Positions 1-12,345 of a stretch of 64,000 bases of DNA are shown here, one piece after another. The notes beneath the pieces are model-generated. The model was not told the origin of the DNA. It saw nothing but the letters and a program-made list of their open reading frames with translations, and searched no databases. This stretch comes from Ficedula albicollis (Eukaryota; Chordata; Aves; Passeriformes; Muscicapidae). Numbering within the stretch: the stretch's first letter is position 1; each line of letters begins with the position of its first letter. The stretch spans positions 2,998,041-3,062,040 of the forward strand of contig NC_021677.1 in the NCBI RefSeq assembly GCF_000247815.1, given 5' to 3'. Both the position numbers and the translations under genes were made by a program.

Positions 1-736
1 ATGGTTCTTCATTTTTATGTGCAAAGATCAGGGACATTTTCCCAGGTTTTGCCATGGATAAGGTTCAGGTTGAGCCCTGGGAGGGATGGCTGATGGTTCT
101 TCATTTTTATGTGCAAAGATCAGGGACATTTTCCCAGGTTTTGCCATGGATAAGGTTCAGGTTGAGCCCTGGGAGGGATGGCTGATGGTTCTTCATTTTT
201 ATGTGCAAAGATCAGGGACATTTTCCCAGGTTTTGCCATGGATAAGGTTCAGGTTGAGCCCTGGGAGGGATGGCTGATGGTTCTTCATTTTTATGTGCAA
301 AGATCAGGGACATTTTCCCAGGTTTTGCCATGGATAAGGTTCAGGTTGAGCCCTGGGAGGGATGGCTGATGGTTCTTCATTTTTATGTGCAAAGATCAGG
401 GACATTTTCCCAGGTTTTGCCATGGATAAGGTTCAGGTTGAGCCCTGGGAGGGATGGCTGATGGTTCTTCATTTTTATGTGCAAAGATCAGGGACATTTT
501 CCCAGGCTTTGCCATGAATGAGGCTCAGGTTGAGCCCTGGGAGGGATGGCTGATGGTTCTTCATTTTTATGTGCAAAGATCAGGGACATTTTCCCAGGTT
601 TTGCCATGGATAAGGTTCAGGTTGAGCCCTGGGAGGGATGGCTGAGGGTTCTTCATTTTTATGTGCAAAGATCAGGCACATTTTCCCTCCCAGGTAATGC
701 CATGGATGAGGAGCAGAGCATGGCACTAAATGGCTA
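1..736. repeat. 92-bp minisatellite, about 8 copies, truncated by window start
   Basis: A unit beginning ATGGTTCTTCATTTTTATG recurs at 1, 93, 185, 277, 369, 461, 553 and 645, an exact 92-base period. Copies 1-5 and 7 look identical. Copy 6 differs in its second half, reading CATGAATGAGGCTC where the others read CATGGATAAGGTTC. The last copy is degenerate (AGGGTTCTTC start, extra TCCC, end near 736). Because the array touches base 1 its true length is unknown. The unit happens to be open in several frames, which gives overlapping 63-residue ORFs that repeat with the DNA; these are not genes. Confidence 0.97.
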
Positions 737-2166
737 AATCTGCTGAAGAAATGATGGGACAAAGAGCTGCTGCTCTGTCTGGCAGCCCCAGTGACTGCTG
801 GCTTTATGTTTTATGCATGTCCCAGCTATAAAGAGCCCCAGAACTTCCCTGGGACTCAGCATGAGGAACAGCTTGCTTTTTTTTTTTTTTTTTTTCCCCC
901 CCCCCCCCCCCCCCCTTTTTTTTTTTTTTTTTTTTCCAGGAGCAGATCTAGCACAGGAGTGCTGAAGGCAGGGATGCTCTGTAGGTGGGTGCTGCTCACT
1001 TGTGCTGCCTGCAGCACGAGCTTTTCAGATTCAGAAGGTGACACCTCGCTTTTCAGCATGTTTATTACTGTAGTGGGAAAAATCCATGAAGTTCAGACAC
1101 ATCTTGCCCACCTTGGAGTTTCACTTACCTCTCAGTGCAAGGTGTCTGCTGCCAGACCTAGTCCATGAAATATTTCAGCTCTGGAACATCATGTGGATAG
1201 CTAACTGCTCTTTTTGAAGACAATGTGGGAATCCTGTTCACCTTGCCAAGACAAATTCTGGAACAGGATCTCTGAGTGTTTTCTCTCACCTTCCCTTTGA
1301 TGTCTGCAGTGTCTGTGTCTGATATCTGTGTCTGAGCCTGTCGCCTCGAGCTGCCTTCAAAGATAAGGAAAAGAAATAAAAAACATTCTTAAGATATGGT
1401 TAATTTAAGTGATCCTTTTTTTCCCTGTTGCCTATTAATGGAACTTAAAAAGAAGAGCTGAGATGGAGGCTTTTTTTAAAAAGTAGAACTTTTTTTTTTT
1501 TTTTTTACATTTTAGATATCTACATTTGGCCAGATGAATCTCATACTGCAAGGCACCAGAAATATCAGTTCTTTTTCTTTACTTTATTTTAATGTTTGAA
1601 CTGGAAATTTTAGCCTGCAGTAGTGATAACACATATTAACCCAGCTGTTTGATATTCTTAATGTCTGATGAATTACTATTTCAGTGGATAAGTTCTTTCA
1701 GAGAATTCCATCACCACTGAATAAGCTATTTGAGAATTTCTTGTTGATATTCCATCATTACAACTTTCTTTGCACAAATTATGCAGAACCATGGACCATG
1801 CAGTGCTGTTAATTTTTTTTTTGCTGTAAGTGGTGCATTAGCTTATGCACCAGAAATGCTTTGTTTGGAGCTCATATATTAGACAAACAATATGAAATTC
1901 TCAAATTTAATAGGTCCTAAAACACAATATTCCCACAGTTATGAAATTTAAGCATGTTTATCATTTGACATTTTCAAAGCACTTGCTCAGAATGACAGGT
2001 ATAATGATAGGTCTACTAATTCTTAATTATGCTTGTGAATGAAAGTTTGATTTGTATATAAAGTGTTCTGAAGACTCCTACAGATACAGAAATATCTGTA
2101 TAAATATAGAAAATAAGTTTTAATTAAAAATTCGAAAATAAAGCAGTTCTATGATGTCTTGCATTT
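737..2166. other. Unique AT-rich sequence, no gene recognised
   Basis: Apart from the T-C-T homopolymer block at 877-935 and a run of T at about 1491-1506, I see no repeat family, RNA gene or convincing exon. The 125-residue + frame over 791-1168 runs through the homopolymers and is not credible as a protein. Confidence 0.6.
877..935. repeat. T19-C20-T20 homopolymer block
   Basis: Nineteen T (877-895) are followed directly by twenty C (896-915) and then twenty T (916-935), with no interruption. It is the smallest of five poly-C tracts in the window, and like the others its C run lies between two copies of the same flank, here T19/T20. Confidence 0.95.
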
Positions 2167-2386
2167 CCCAAAGGATGCTCAGCTGTAATTTAACAGTTCC
2201 AGACTTCTGTTTTTCTGGATTGTAGGAATCTCTTTTATGGAGACCTTTGCCAACTGGACTCTGGGCATGAAATAAGCCCAAAGGATGCTCAGCTGTAATT
2301 TAACAGTTCCAGACTTCTGTTTTTCTGGATTGTAGGAATCTCTTTAATGGAGACCTTTGCCTACTGGACTCTGGGCATGAAATAAA
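2167..2386. repeat. Tandem duplication, 110-bp unit, two copies
   Basis: The segment starting CCCAAAGGATGCTCAGC at 2167 is repeated from 2277 with only a couple of substitutions (for example TTTTATGG versus TTTAATGG, CCAACTGG versus CCTACTGG). The copies abut. High identity implies a recent event. Confidence 0.95.
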
Positions 2387-3224
2387 AACCATTTAGATCC
2401 ATTTAGGATCTTCTTCCCAAATTTTTCCCTTTGTGTTCTTTGCTCTGGCAGGACATTTCAGAAACTCTGTAGCAACAGGTTAAGCATTTTCTTTTAGATT
2501 TATGATCGAATCATAGACCAGTTACCTGGAACAGCTATTTTTGGAACAGTGTTTATCATTGAAACTAGAAACGGGATTTCCCAGCCACTCTTTTCCGTCA
2601 TACTGATGATTTCTTCCCATATCACATTAACTATTTTGTGTTTAGGACTGCTATACCTTGGCAAATTCTCCTTTTCAATCTATTTGTTCATTACAGGTGT
2701 CAAAATGGATTGAAAAAGGTTTTCTTGGACCGGGTCAAAAGTGAAACAAGGACTTTTGAATGGATAAATTATGATGATAATGTTCCCCAAATGAAAGGAA
2801 GAAATAATTTTTTTTCTATTTATGAGTTTTCCAGAAGAGCCTGGAGGTTTCCCAGAGCTGTGCATTTCAGCAGAGTGGACTGGGTGTGGCAGTGGAAAAC
2901 TCCTTCACTGCACAAACTGCTGTGAGATATTTTATTGCTTGAATCATTAACCAAAGACAGAGGAGGAATTATGGTGGTGTCTTAAAAATTGCCACACCTG
3001 AGTTAGTCCCTGCTGCTTCTGTCTCTCTGCAGTTTAGCTCTGAACCTCTGGGCATCCTTTGAACTCTTCCTTCAAAATTACTTCTCCAGGGATTTAAAAT
3101 CACTTCTCTAGGGTTTCATCCTAACCAAACCTGGTATTCTGCTTGCTGTGTGTCTTGCTATGAATGTTGATTCTTACATTCAGACCTCTGAGCTATATTG
3201 AATGTGGGTCTCTCTCTTCTAAAG

Positions 3225-3345
3225 CCATCACGGAGTAAGCTGAGGCTGAAAACTTCAGGCACATCTAAGCCAGAGGAGCTGCTGGATGCTTTTAACACCT
3301 CCTTAAGGGTGGGAACTGATGGAGAATTCTCAGAAGAGACTTCAG
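3225..3345 (+). CDS. Candidate internal exon A of an unidentified spliced gene
   Basis: Seen: a pyrimidine tract ending TCTCTTCTAAAG precedes base 3225 and a near-consensus donor, TTCAG|GTAAGT, follows base 3345. Between them one frame is open for 40 codons plus one base, while the other two frames contain stops. The reading includes SKLRLKTSG and KPEELLDAFN, which has protein-like composition. Inferred: a phase 0-to-1 exon of 121 bp that could join to 6974-7073 without breaking frame. I do not recognise the protein. A 40-codon open frame between splice-like sites arises often by chance in AT-rich vertebrate DNA, so this is only a candidate. Confidence 0.3.
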
Positions 3346-3977
3346 GTAAGTTTTAAGTGAATGAAAGTCACCTGCAAAAGAAAAAGTGAACATTTCTTAT
3401 CGCATTCAAAATTGACAGAAAACAAACAATGACCTTTAAAGGGTTAGAAAAGCAATTTAGAAAGTTTAGTCATGTAATTCCCCTTAAAGTCAACATTTTA
3501 AGGTCTATGTTTATTTTATTTTTAATAGGTCTATTAATAAAAGTGAATTGGAAAATGTTAGAAGTGTGAAATACCCCCTGATATGTGATTTAGAATATTT
3601 CAGCCATTTAAAGAGTAGAATTTCTATTTTTGAAACAGAAAAGGGTTGACATCTTATGCTATTTCATTTTTTTGGACATCTCTGCTAAACTTCAACATAA
3701 TGCTGAATTGGTTGCATACCAAAATTTTTTTTTTTTTTAATTGGATTGTTATGTTTACACTACTTGTGATCAATTCTGTATTTAAGTTTCAACTACCCTA
3801 GATACTTCTGTTTTCCCAGGGAGATTGTCTTTTACAGCTCTGTGTGGATTGGCACAGTTATATTTCATATTTAAATCACTACACGGAAACATTGAACCAG
3901 AGTTGAGGCATGTGCAAAAGGAGACAGAATTTTCTGTTTCCTCCACTTCTATCCTCACTTGGTACAGGTGATTCTCC

Positions 3978-3980
<3 letters not shown>

Positions 3981-4018
<38 letters not shown>
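3981..4018. repeat. Poly-T tract, 38 bases
   Basis: An uninterrupted run of 38 T follows CTCCAAC and precedes GTGAAGGG. It has no adjoining element recognisable as a retrocopy, so it is listed as a simple homopolymer. Confidence 0.97.
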
Positions 4019-4019
<1 letters not shown>

Positions 4020-4441
4020 TGAAGGGCCTACTTTCTCCTGAGTAGAATTAAATATCTCTGCTGAAGAGAAGGAACATCAGATTGCAATTAATACAATATA
4101 AATCTTCCAGCTCAAACATTCTGAACTTTTTTTTCCCAAAGCCTACATTTAATGTCCCAGAACAAGAAGCCATAGAACACAACCAAGTTCAACAAACAGT
4201 GCAGAAGGCATAATGCTTATTAATAGCATCACACCACCACATGGCAGTGACAGGTGGTGATCTACAAATGCCACCTCACCCCACCAGAAGCTTTCAGTGG
4301 GGAAACGAGAGCCTTCAAAAAGTGCAATTTTATGGCAGTGTTATTGTTAGGTTACTGTGAGAAAAATTTCAAAGTTAATATTCATGGTGTTTGATCGTTG
4401 GCTATTTGGGATGCTGCAGCCTGTATTTATATTGATTTTCA

Positions 4442-4529
4442 AGAGCACTGGTGCTGCATGCAGACCTAGCAGTCATGTATTCTGGAGAGCACTGGTGCTG
4501 CATGCAGACCTAGCAGTCACGTATTCTGG
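4442..4529. repeat. Tandem duplication, 44-bp unit, two copies
   Basis: AGAGCACTGGTGCTGCATGC starts at 4442 and again at 4486. The copies differ by one visible substitution (TCATGTATTC versus TCACGTATTC). Confidence 0.95.
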
Positions 4530-5340
4530 AGTTTCCTAAAATAACCCTGTGTCCTAATTTTTCAAGAGATGGGAGGAAAGAAATTTATATAAGAGGGTCT
4601 CAATTAGAAAACGTAAAATTATGTTTAGATAGAAATCTCTTTCAGAATTTCCCATTAATTTTATTCTTCTGTTGAGCTGTAGTTAACTGCTTTAACTGTT
4701 GTGATTTGCAAAATAAAAATGTCTATCGACTTAATTTTTGATCCATGAAATGATACACTCATATTGCTTACTTCTAAAACCAAATATGATGTGAGAGTGG
4801 TGATAATAAACACAAAAACAAGTTTTCAACTTCAGTGTAGCATGCACAAGCAGCATGAGGAAATAGCATTTGCCAGTTATGAACTGCCAAGGAAGAAAGA
4901 GTTTTAGATTTATGCCAGTCATTTAATGAAATTATTTTTTTGAAGTTTTTTTAAAATAATTTTTTTAGAGGTGCTCCAAGTCAAAGAGCATAAAATTAAG
5001 GTTAAGGCAATGCTTTTATCCACCATGGCAGGTGTGAATATGTTGGGAAAAGAAGAAGCAAGACCAAAAGATGCTCTGCCACATCCTCCTCTGTCTTGGG
5101 GTCATTGTGCTGTGCCTGCTGTGACTTTTAGGGCTCAGCTCCATCACTTGGCTGGAGAGTGCATTAAGTCCTGAACTGGAAAAATAGAGCTATAACTTCA
5201 ATAATAAGATATTTAATATTGGTACTTGCAGATCAACTAGTATTTTGTCTCTAGGTTGGTGAGGTTTCTTTGAATCTTCCTGTGATGTAGAGGTGTGAGT
5301 TTGGAACCAGGCTCAGGGTTATGCAGATTTTATTTATAGA

Positions 5341-6094
5341 TTATCTATCTATATCTATATCTATATCTATATCTATATCTATATCTATATCTATATCTAT
5401 ATCTATATCTATATCTATATCTATATCTATATCTATATCTATATCTATATCTATATCTATATCTATATCTATATCTATATCTATATCTATATCTATATCT
5501 ATATCTATATCTATATCTATATCTATATCTATATCTATATCTATATCTATATCTATATCTATATCTATATCTATATCTATATCTATATCTATATCTATAT
5601 CTATATCTATATCTATATCTATATCTATATCTATATCTATATCTATATCTATATCTATATCTATATCTATATCTATATCTATATCTATATCTATATCTAT
5701 ATCTATATCTATATCTATATCTATATCTATATCTATATCTATATCTATATCTATATCTATATCTATATCTATATCTATATCTATATCTATATCTATATCT
5801 ATATCTATATCTATATCTATATCTATATCTATATCTATATCTATATCTATATCTATATCTATATCTATATCTATATCTATATCTATATCTATATCTATAT
5901 CTATATCTATATCTATATCTATATCTATATCTATATCTATATCTATATCTATATCTATATCTATATCTATATCTATATCTATATCTATATCTATATCTAT
6001 ATCTATATCTATATCTATATCTATATCTATATCTATATCTATATCTATATCTATATCTATATCTATATCTATATCATCTATATCTATCTATAAT
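5341..6094. repeat. Long hexanucleotide microsatellite (CTATAT)n
   Basis: A perfect CTATAT/ATATCT array runs from about 5347 to 6075, about 729 bases or roughly 121 units. Its 5' edge is tetranucleotide-like (TATCTATC) and its 3' edge is degenerate (ATCATCTATATCTATCTATAAT). The hexamer has no stop in one frame, giving a 280-residue Ser-Ile repeat ORF that is an artefact of the array. Exact copy number in such arrays is often uncertain. Confidence 0.98.
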
Positions 6095-6543
6095 TTATAT
6101 ATAAATATTAACAAACCTCTTCAAGCCCTGTCATACAGCCAGCATTCTTTTGTACCTAATTAGAGGAACCAAAAAAGAGAGAATTGGACTGAAATCCTAT
6201 AAAATTAACTCCATCAGAGCAAAGTGGGAACAGAAGAGCAGCCCACAATGACTCTGTAATAATAACACTGCAATCCTTGCAATGCTGACTTGCCTCATTT
6301 GGATTTCTTGCTCAAGACCCTGAGTCTTCCCCCACATATTTCATCCATGTTGTATGGATGTGCTTGCTGGTGATGCCTATGGCATAGTCAGTGACATGCT
6401 CATAGCCTTGTCAGACAGTAATTTCTTGGGCAGGTATTTTTTTCCCCTTTCCCAGGGTGTATTCTTAGAAATAACATAGGAATTTCTGGGTAAAATCACT
6501 GTAATTTTGAGAACAATGCTAGCCAAAAAATCAGTGGTATTAA
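6095..6543. other. Unique sequence, nothing recognised
   Basis: There is no repeat, exon-like segment or RNA gene that I can support between the hexamer array and the duplication pair at 6544. Confidence 0.5.
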
Positions 6544-6619
6544 GCTGAAGAGAAGTTTTGTACGTTCAGAATTTGGATGAGGCTGAAGAGAAGTTTTGTA
6601 CGTTCATAATTTGGATGAG
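6544..6619. repeat. Tandem duplication, 38-bp unit, two copies
   Basis: GCTGAAGAGAAGTTTTGTAC begins at 6544 and 6582, and each copy ends TTTGGATGAG. One substitution is visible (TTCAGAATTT versus TTCATAATTT). It directly abuts a second, independent duplication at 6621. Confidence 0.95.
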
Positions 6620-6620
6620 G

Positions 6621-6772
6621 GTTTGAAATCTGGTAGGGAATCAGGAATGTGACATTTTCTGAAAATACTCCCAATTTAACCAAACTTCAAGGCTTAGGTT
6701 TGAAATCTGGTAGGGAATCAGGAATGTGGCATTTTCTGAAAATACCCCCAATTTAACCAAACTTCAAGGCTT
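6621..6772. repeat. Tandem duplication, 77-bp unit, two copies
   Basis: GTTTGAAATCTGGTAGGGAA begins at 6621 and again at 6698. Visible differences are GTGACATT versus GTGGCATT and ATACTCCC versus ATACCCCC. It lies immediately after the 38-bp duplication, so two slippage-type events occurred back to back. Confidence 0.95.
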
Positions 6773-6973
6773 CCAAAAACTGCCCTTTGCACACATATAG
6801 TAAAAGTGTGTTAGGTTAGCAGCTTAAATCTTCTGATTTCTGAACATTCAACAGAAGCATTGGGAATGTTCAATATAGTTTTATATGATGAAAGTTACTC
6901 TGAAAAACCTGGTGGAAGGCCTTTAACTCTGATCCACAAATGAAAAGACCCTTTTTGATCATAATTTCTGCAG

Positions 6974-7073
6974 GTGTTACCCCCCATTTGCAAAAAGGCT
7001 CCACCATCCCCTCACCTCCTGGTAGCAACAGCTGGAACTGCACCAGGATTTGTGAAAAGCGTCAGAAAATCTC
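6974..7073 (+). CDS. Candidate internal exon B of an unidentified spliced gene
   Basis: Seen: acceptor-like TTTCTGCAG ends at 6973 and donor-like CTC|GTGAGC follows 7073. In the phase set by candidate exon A (one base carried in), the segment reads 32 codons without a stop, including TPHLQKGSTIPSPPG and ICEKRQKI, and leaves two bases over. A second frame is also open here (including KKAPPSPHLL), which weakens the case that one frame is selected. I do not recognise the product. It is listed because both borders and the phase fit exon A. Confidence 0.27.
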
Positions 7074-10000
7074 GTGAGCAAATGAATAATTCCATCATCA
7101 GTGTTTAGTGAGTAGATTATGTTTGCTGCTTGAAAAAATACTGAAAATACTTGATGGCTTCTCCCTTAATGAGATCAGTTCATCAGTAAATGGAGTTAGC
7201 AGTGGGCAAACACGACCATAACAGTATTACAGGTTTATTACAATAAACACAGGTTTTTATGCTGGGGCTTGATGGCTTTTACAGGATTGATATTTGCCAC
7301 TTTGGTATTCTTCTAGCATCCTTCTTGGGTGATCATTTAATAACTATCAAAGTGGGACTTTGATGCTGTACAAGGACTTGTTTTTGCATATTTATGAAGA
7401 TTTGCTTGCATATTGGTAAGTTTGATTATTCACTTGAGGAGACTTATGTATATAAATGGCTTGAAAAGCCTCGTCCACTTGCAATTTGTTAGAAAGTAAT
7501 CTACTCTAATTTCATCTCCTAGGAATATTTTTAGGGTCAAAAATTATTTTTAGTTCAAGAAATTAATGATTAAGCCTCTTTACATTCTGAACAATGTGTT
7601 TTCACTGACATTTAAGACAGTGCTAACGATTCCTAACTTCAGCTCTTGATTGTGCTGTCACCAGAGCCTGAAACATACCCCAAAAAATGAAAATGTTTTT
7701 TTGGAAGCTTTCTTAATTTCCACCTTAGGGAATGCAGTGGGCAGGTGATGATGAAGTGTAGGTGTATTTCAGTCCCTCTTGGAGGCCCAAATCAGATCTG
7801 TCCTGCTGACAATGCCCTCTGCATTATTGATTCCTCTACTGGTAAATTTAAATTATTATGATTTCCCCCTTAGCACCTTTAGGGAGGCCAGACACATGCA
7901 CACGTGGGTTTTCAGAGAAGGGGATGCAGCAAAATTATTGCACAAAATACTGAAAATACTTCATGGCTTCTTGCTTAATGAGAACATCTTGGAACCCCCA
8001 TCTGCTAGAAAGTCCCTGGTTTCCCCTCCATAAAAATATAACTGCTGTTCAAGTCAGCACCTCCATGTGTTTATTACCCCACCAGAACATTGGAGATTTC
8101 TTTTGGATCTCACCGAAAATTCACAACAAGAAAGATAATAAAACAAGCCATGAATGGAAAAGCATTTTTGAGCTAAATTTTCGATTAAAGTGATTAATTA
8201 GACAAAAATCATATTATCCAGCTGTTTTGATTTCCTCCCTCAGAGCAACTCATCTTTCATTTTCTCCTATTTAGGTCTGTACTTTGCTTCTCTTACAAAG
8301 ACAATAAACTGAGTATCTGGGGTGCTCCCTTTTTTCTTCTTTCCCATTTTAACTTTTCTGGATATGAACATTTCAGGAATGTTAGTGATTAAAATGTGGA
8401 ATATCAATGCTTTTAGACTCCTCCGTTGAGGTCTGGAAAAATTAGAGTGAAAAATGAAAGAGGAAACCAATTTAGGTGGAAAACAGTAAATGAACTTAGA
8501 CAGATATTGTAGTTAATAGTTAATAGTTAATAGTTAATAATATTTAATAAATATTGTTGTAGAATAAGAAATAATTTGAAATGCTCCTTTTAAGTAGTGT
8601 TTCTGGACTTTCAACAAATAAAAGTATTTATATTAAACAAAGCACAAAGTGAACAGAGAATAAAAAATAATGAGATGTACTTGAAACCTTTACTGTAAAT
8701 TTGTTATGAGATCCCTTTGAATTTTTTTGATGGAGTAAAATAATACTAAATCATATAGGATAAAAAAATTATGCATATTTTCAGTGTTTCTAGAACCAAA
8801 ATGTGCAACCTTTTAGTACAGTCCTATTAAAATATCCTTAAGCCCAGTTATTTCAGAGGAGGTGCTAAGTGATGCAAATAAGAATTTTTTGTCAAGTATA
8901 TTTATAATCCACTAATTTTTCCTTTGCAGGCGTATCTCAAGGGAAGTGTGGTCATGATGACATCCATCCTTCTTGTGCTGCCAGAATTAAACCTGTCCAT
9001 AAAACAGATGGGCAGGCACAGTGAACCATTTCAAAGGGTGGGAAATTAATGCCCAAGCCAAACTGCCTTCCTTTAAGGACTCTACAACTCCTGTTTTCTG
9101 TCCATTAAATATACATGATGTCTTTAAATGCTCCAATATAGCAAAAACCACAATTCAGCTGAAATTTATTCTCTTTAATACCCATCCACACGTGGATGTT
9201 TGTGCTGTTCCCTCCTCCTGGCACATCAAAGTTTTATGTTGCAGCAGTGAGGGAATGCCCATCACACTTCAGGCCATCCCTTGGAGCTGCAATCCATTAT
9301 CTCTGTCTCAGGGAGCAGTTTCTCATAATTGCAAAATAAATGTTTAATGTGACAGCAGGAAGGAAGGATGGATGGGGAGAGGTCTGAGTGTGGTTGGCCA
9401 TGCAGATAAAATTGTGGGGACCACATGAACTAAGAGTTTCCACCTCTCCTGTTGGATACTGAGGTATTGCTCCACCCTACTGAGTTGTTCATTTAAAGAG
9501 ATAAAGTTTTCGTTTAATTGTTTTAAGAAAACCTTTCCTTGCAGCTCAACAATTAAATAATTACTTCCACTTTGTTTGTTTATGCTTTCATACAACATTT
9601 TCCTTTCTAAATTCACTAAATGTCTGCGTAAGGTATGATTATAAATAAATTTAAACACTTGGTTTTGGTTGGTTTTTTTTTTTTTTGTTTCTTTTGTTGT
9701 TATGCCACTTACTTGTCATAATCCTATGATTCATAATTAATAATGGATTCCTAGTAAAAATGGCTTTATTGCAGCAAGGGTGCAATGCTTTCTTTATATT
9801 CTCCAGTTTCATCCTTTGATTTTAAAATGCAGGTTTTAGAGCCCCACTTAAGAAGATGGAAACAGAAGTGCAGTAGGGCAGTTAAATTTTGGATTTTGCC
9901 TCTATTGGTGAGTGAAAACCACATTTCTTGCATGTGTAGGACAGCCTGCTCATAAATTCTGCTGCTGGTAACTAAGATACAGTGCAGTAATGTGTATATT

Positions 10001-12345
10001 TCTTGAAATAATTCATTTATTAAAATTGTAGACATGTCCACATAAATACAATTGAGAACGGTTTGGAATTTTCTTTTAAATTCATCTAATTTATCATATG
10101 CTATTTTGTATTTCTTTTGCTCTTGTTTTGTCAGTAGCTTGTGGCTGTGTTATTCCTCTGATTTTGATGGAAGATATTCTGTTATTATCATTGTGGATCA
10201 GGAATACCCTATGACCATAATTTCTGGCTCTTTGCCACAGACCAAAACATGTATTTTTTAATATACTGAGCTGCTGTTTTGGAAAAGAATGGAAATACAT
10301 CTTAAAAATTGTAGTGTTTTGCTCTGATTTTTTTAAATTACTATTTTCTTACATTTCCTCAATCTGTTTTTCCTTAGCTTATAAACTAGGTTGTCTTGCA
10401 ATAAACAATTTCTATTTTTTAAAAGAAAAATATTTCTGGTCCTTCTAAGCTATTTCTCAGTGGAATCATTGTATAAACTGAGTAACTAGATTTGGAAATC
10501 TGTGCTATTAAAAAAATAAAAGTTAAAATGTGTTTATGAAAGTGGAAAATTTAGAATAGTTTTACAGATGCACCTGAGACATCATGAAGATCACTTTAAA
10601 TTTAATAAAACTCTTTTGAAAAAAATATTTTCTCTTCTCTTGTAGTAATAAACCTGGAGAGCAGGTACTGGGTAAAGCTTGGGAGTACTGGGTAAAATGC
10701 TGAGTAAAACAATGGTGACCCACTGCTCATGTTTGTGCACCCAGGGATGGAACATCCACTGGGAATCTAAAGTACTTTTACAGTTTATTTTGTTTCTGTC
10801 TGTTCTGCTGTTATCTGAATCAAGCTGCCCATGTGATTCAGACTTTTCCCTCATGTTTGATAGCCAAGGTATTTGGATTTCTGAGCACGAAGCACCCTGT
10901 ACAGATATTAGATAATTTAAATCAGGAAATGTTTCCTGGTACTGTGCACTTCTTTCCTAATTTTCCCCTCTGTGATCCAACACAGTAATTTGCTTTATGC
11001 CTTTGAATTATTTTGGATCCAAGTAGAAGTTGAAGGTGCTCCATAATCTCCTGACTTTTGAATGTGTGACTTTGCTGTTATTAACCCAGGGCACTGAAGG
11101 TGGGTCTATATCTAACTTCTAATCAAAACCAAATCTGCTTCACCTTCACTGTGATAAGCCTGGGTTTTGACTTTGTGTGAGCTCCACAGTGATTTGTGAG
11201 TGATACACAGAATGAGAAAGCCTTTTTCCAGACAGAGGGCAGGAAGACCTCAGATATTTGTTCAGCTTGTTAGATTTACTTAAATTTCAAACAGCCAGGA
11301 AGAATATCAACTGGGAAATTCTTACTATTGAAGAGAGATTTCAGAAAACATTGAAATAAATTTGTGTTTAAAGGCTCTGACTTGGCAGTTGGGGCAGACC
11401 TTGGAATGATAGAGATGTATAAATCTTCTTTCCTGCCCAAGAACATGAATAAAAAATTGCATAGCATTTCTAGGGCATCACCTGGATTGATCTAAGTTTC
11501 TCAGGTTTGCAGTCATGCCAGATGACATTTATGTACAAACATGTTCCTGTAGTAAGGAGACGTATGTGACACAGTGTGAGACTCAGTGCAGTAATAAATT
11601 GGCTTGATGAGCATCCCTGTTTTAGTTGTACAACTCTATCAGCACTGCAATGACAAACACCTCAGAATCAGGTTTGTTGTGGTCAGTTCTTCGCCCAAGG
11701 TATTTATTCAGCCTCCTTTTTTTTCCCTCATGGCACTGTTTGAAGGAGCCAATAAACCTATGGGGGATCGCCTCCTGCACTGGAAGTTTTGAGAACAAAA
11801 AAATATATTTTTTAATTTGAGAATAAAAAAATAATAATAAAAAATAATGAGATGTACTTGAAAACTTCTTTCTGTGGACTTTTGATGAGATCCATTTGAA
11901 TTTTTCTCACCACATCCTGCTGGAGGTTTTGCTTACATAACTTTTTTCTTAGTGGAGTGATGGCTGATTCCACAGGAGCAGATTTTAGCCAATTCAGGGT
12001 ATGAGGGTGATTTATCTGCTTGGGAAGTTCCACCTTTACAGTAGAGACATAGGTTAAAGACCATGATTAGTTACTCTTGGAGATGGCTCAAGAACATTTT
12101 CTCTGTGCTTGAAAAAAGAAGAATCTTTTCCTTCACAGCCAGTTTGTTCCTGGAACCTTTTTCAGGTGTGTTCCATGTTCCAGGCATTTCCTCATAATCC
12201 TACTGAGTGCTATAGAAGGTAGCTAAGGAAGCATCTAGATTATTTTTTTTTTCCCCGGGCATGAGTAAAAAGTTCAGTTGATCGTCACAGTTAGCTCAGG
12301 CTCCTGTTCATCGGGAGATTTTGGCAGCCTCTCCCTCCACCCCAT
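7074..12345. other. Unique AT-rich sequence with a few diffuse repeats
   Basis: No gene is recognised. Two dispersed similarities are visible. The first is 7134-7178 versus 7944-7988, sharing AAAATACTGAAAATACTT then ATGGCTTCT and CTTAATGAGA. The second is 8661-8725 versus 11826-11905, sharing AATAAAAAATAATGAGATG and then TGAGATCC-TTTGAATTTTT. A short TAATAGT repeat sits at 8510-8540. These may be fragments of an old interspersed element that I cannot name. Confidence 0.5.

Larger units (their letters stand above)
2387..5340. other. Mostly unique intergenic or intronic sequence
   Basis: This stretch holds the weak exon candidate at 3225-3345, a 38-base T run (3981-4018) and the 44-bp duplication at 4442-4529. 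The + frame from about 2498 to 2708 is open and hydrophobic, but that follows from its T-rich composition (it includes a polypyrimidine tract ending at 2696). Nothing else is recognised. Confidence 0.5.

Noticed and set aside
2498..2706. Open + frame with a membrane-like hydrophobic stretch after an acceptor-like TTTTAG
   Set aside because: The hydrophobicity comes from T-rich DNA, there is no good donor in phase, and the frame does not join to the next candidate exon.
2638..2925. 95-residue + ORF
   Set aside because: It spans the polypyrimidine tract before 2697, has no recognisable domain and does not fit phase with neighbours.
5321..6163. 280-residue Ser-Ile ORF on the + strand
   Set aside because: It is the translation of the hexanucleotide array, with no codon bias, domain or start context.
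8935..8970. Acceptor TTTCCTTTGCAG followed by a short frame ending in TGA, a possible alternative last exon after exon B
   Set aside because: Only about nine codons before the stop, and there is no independent support over exon C.
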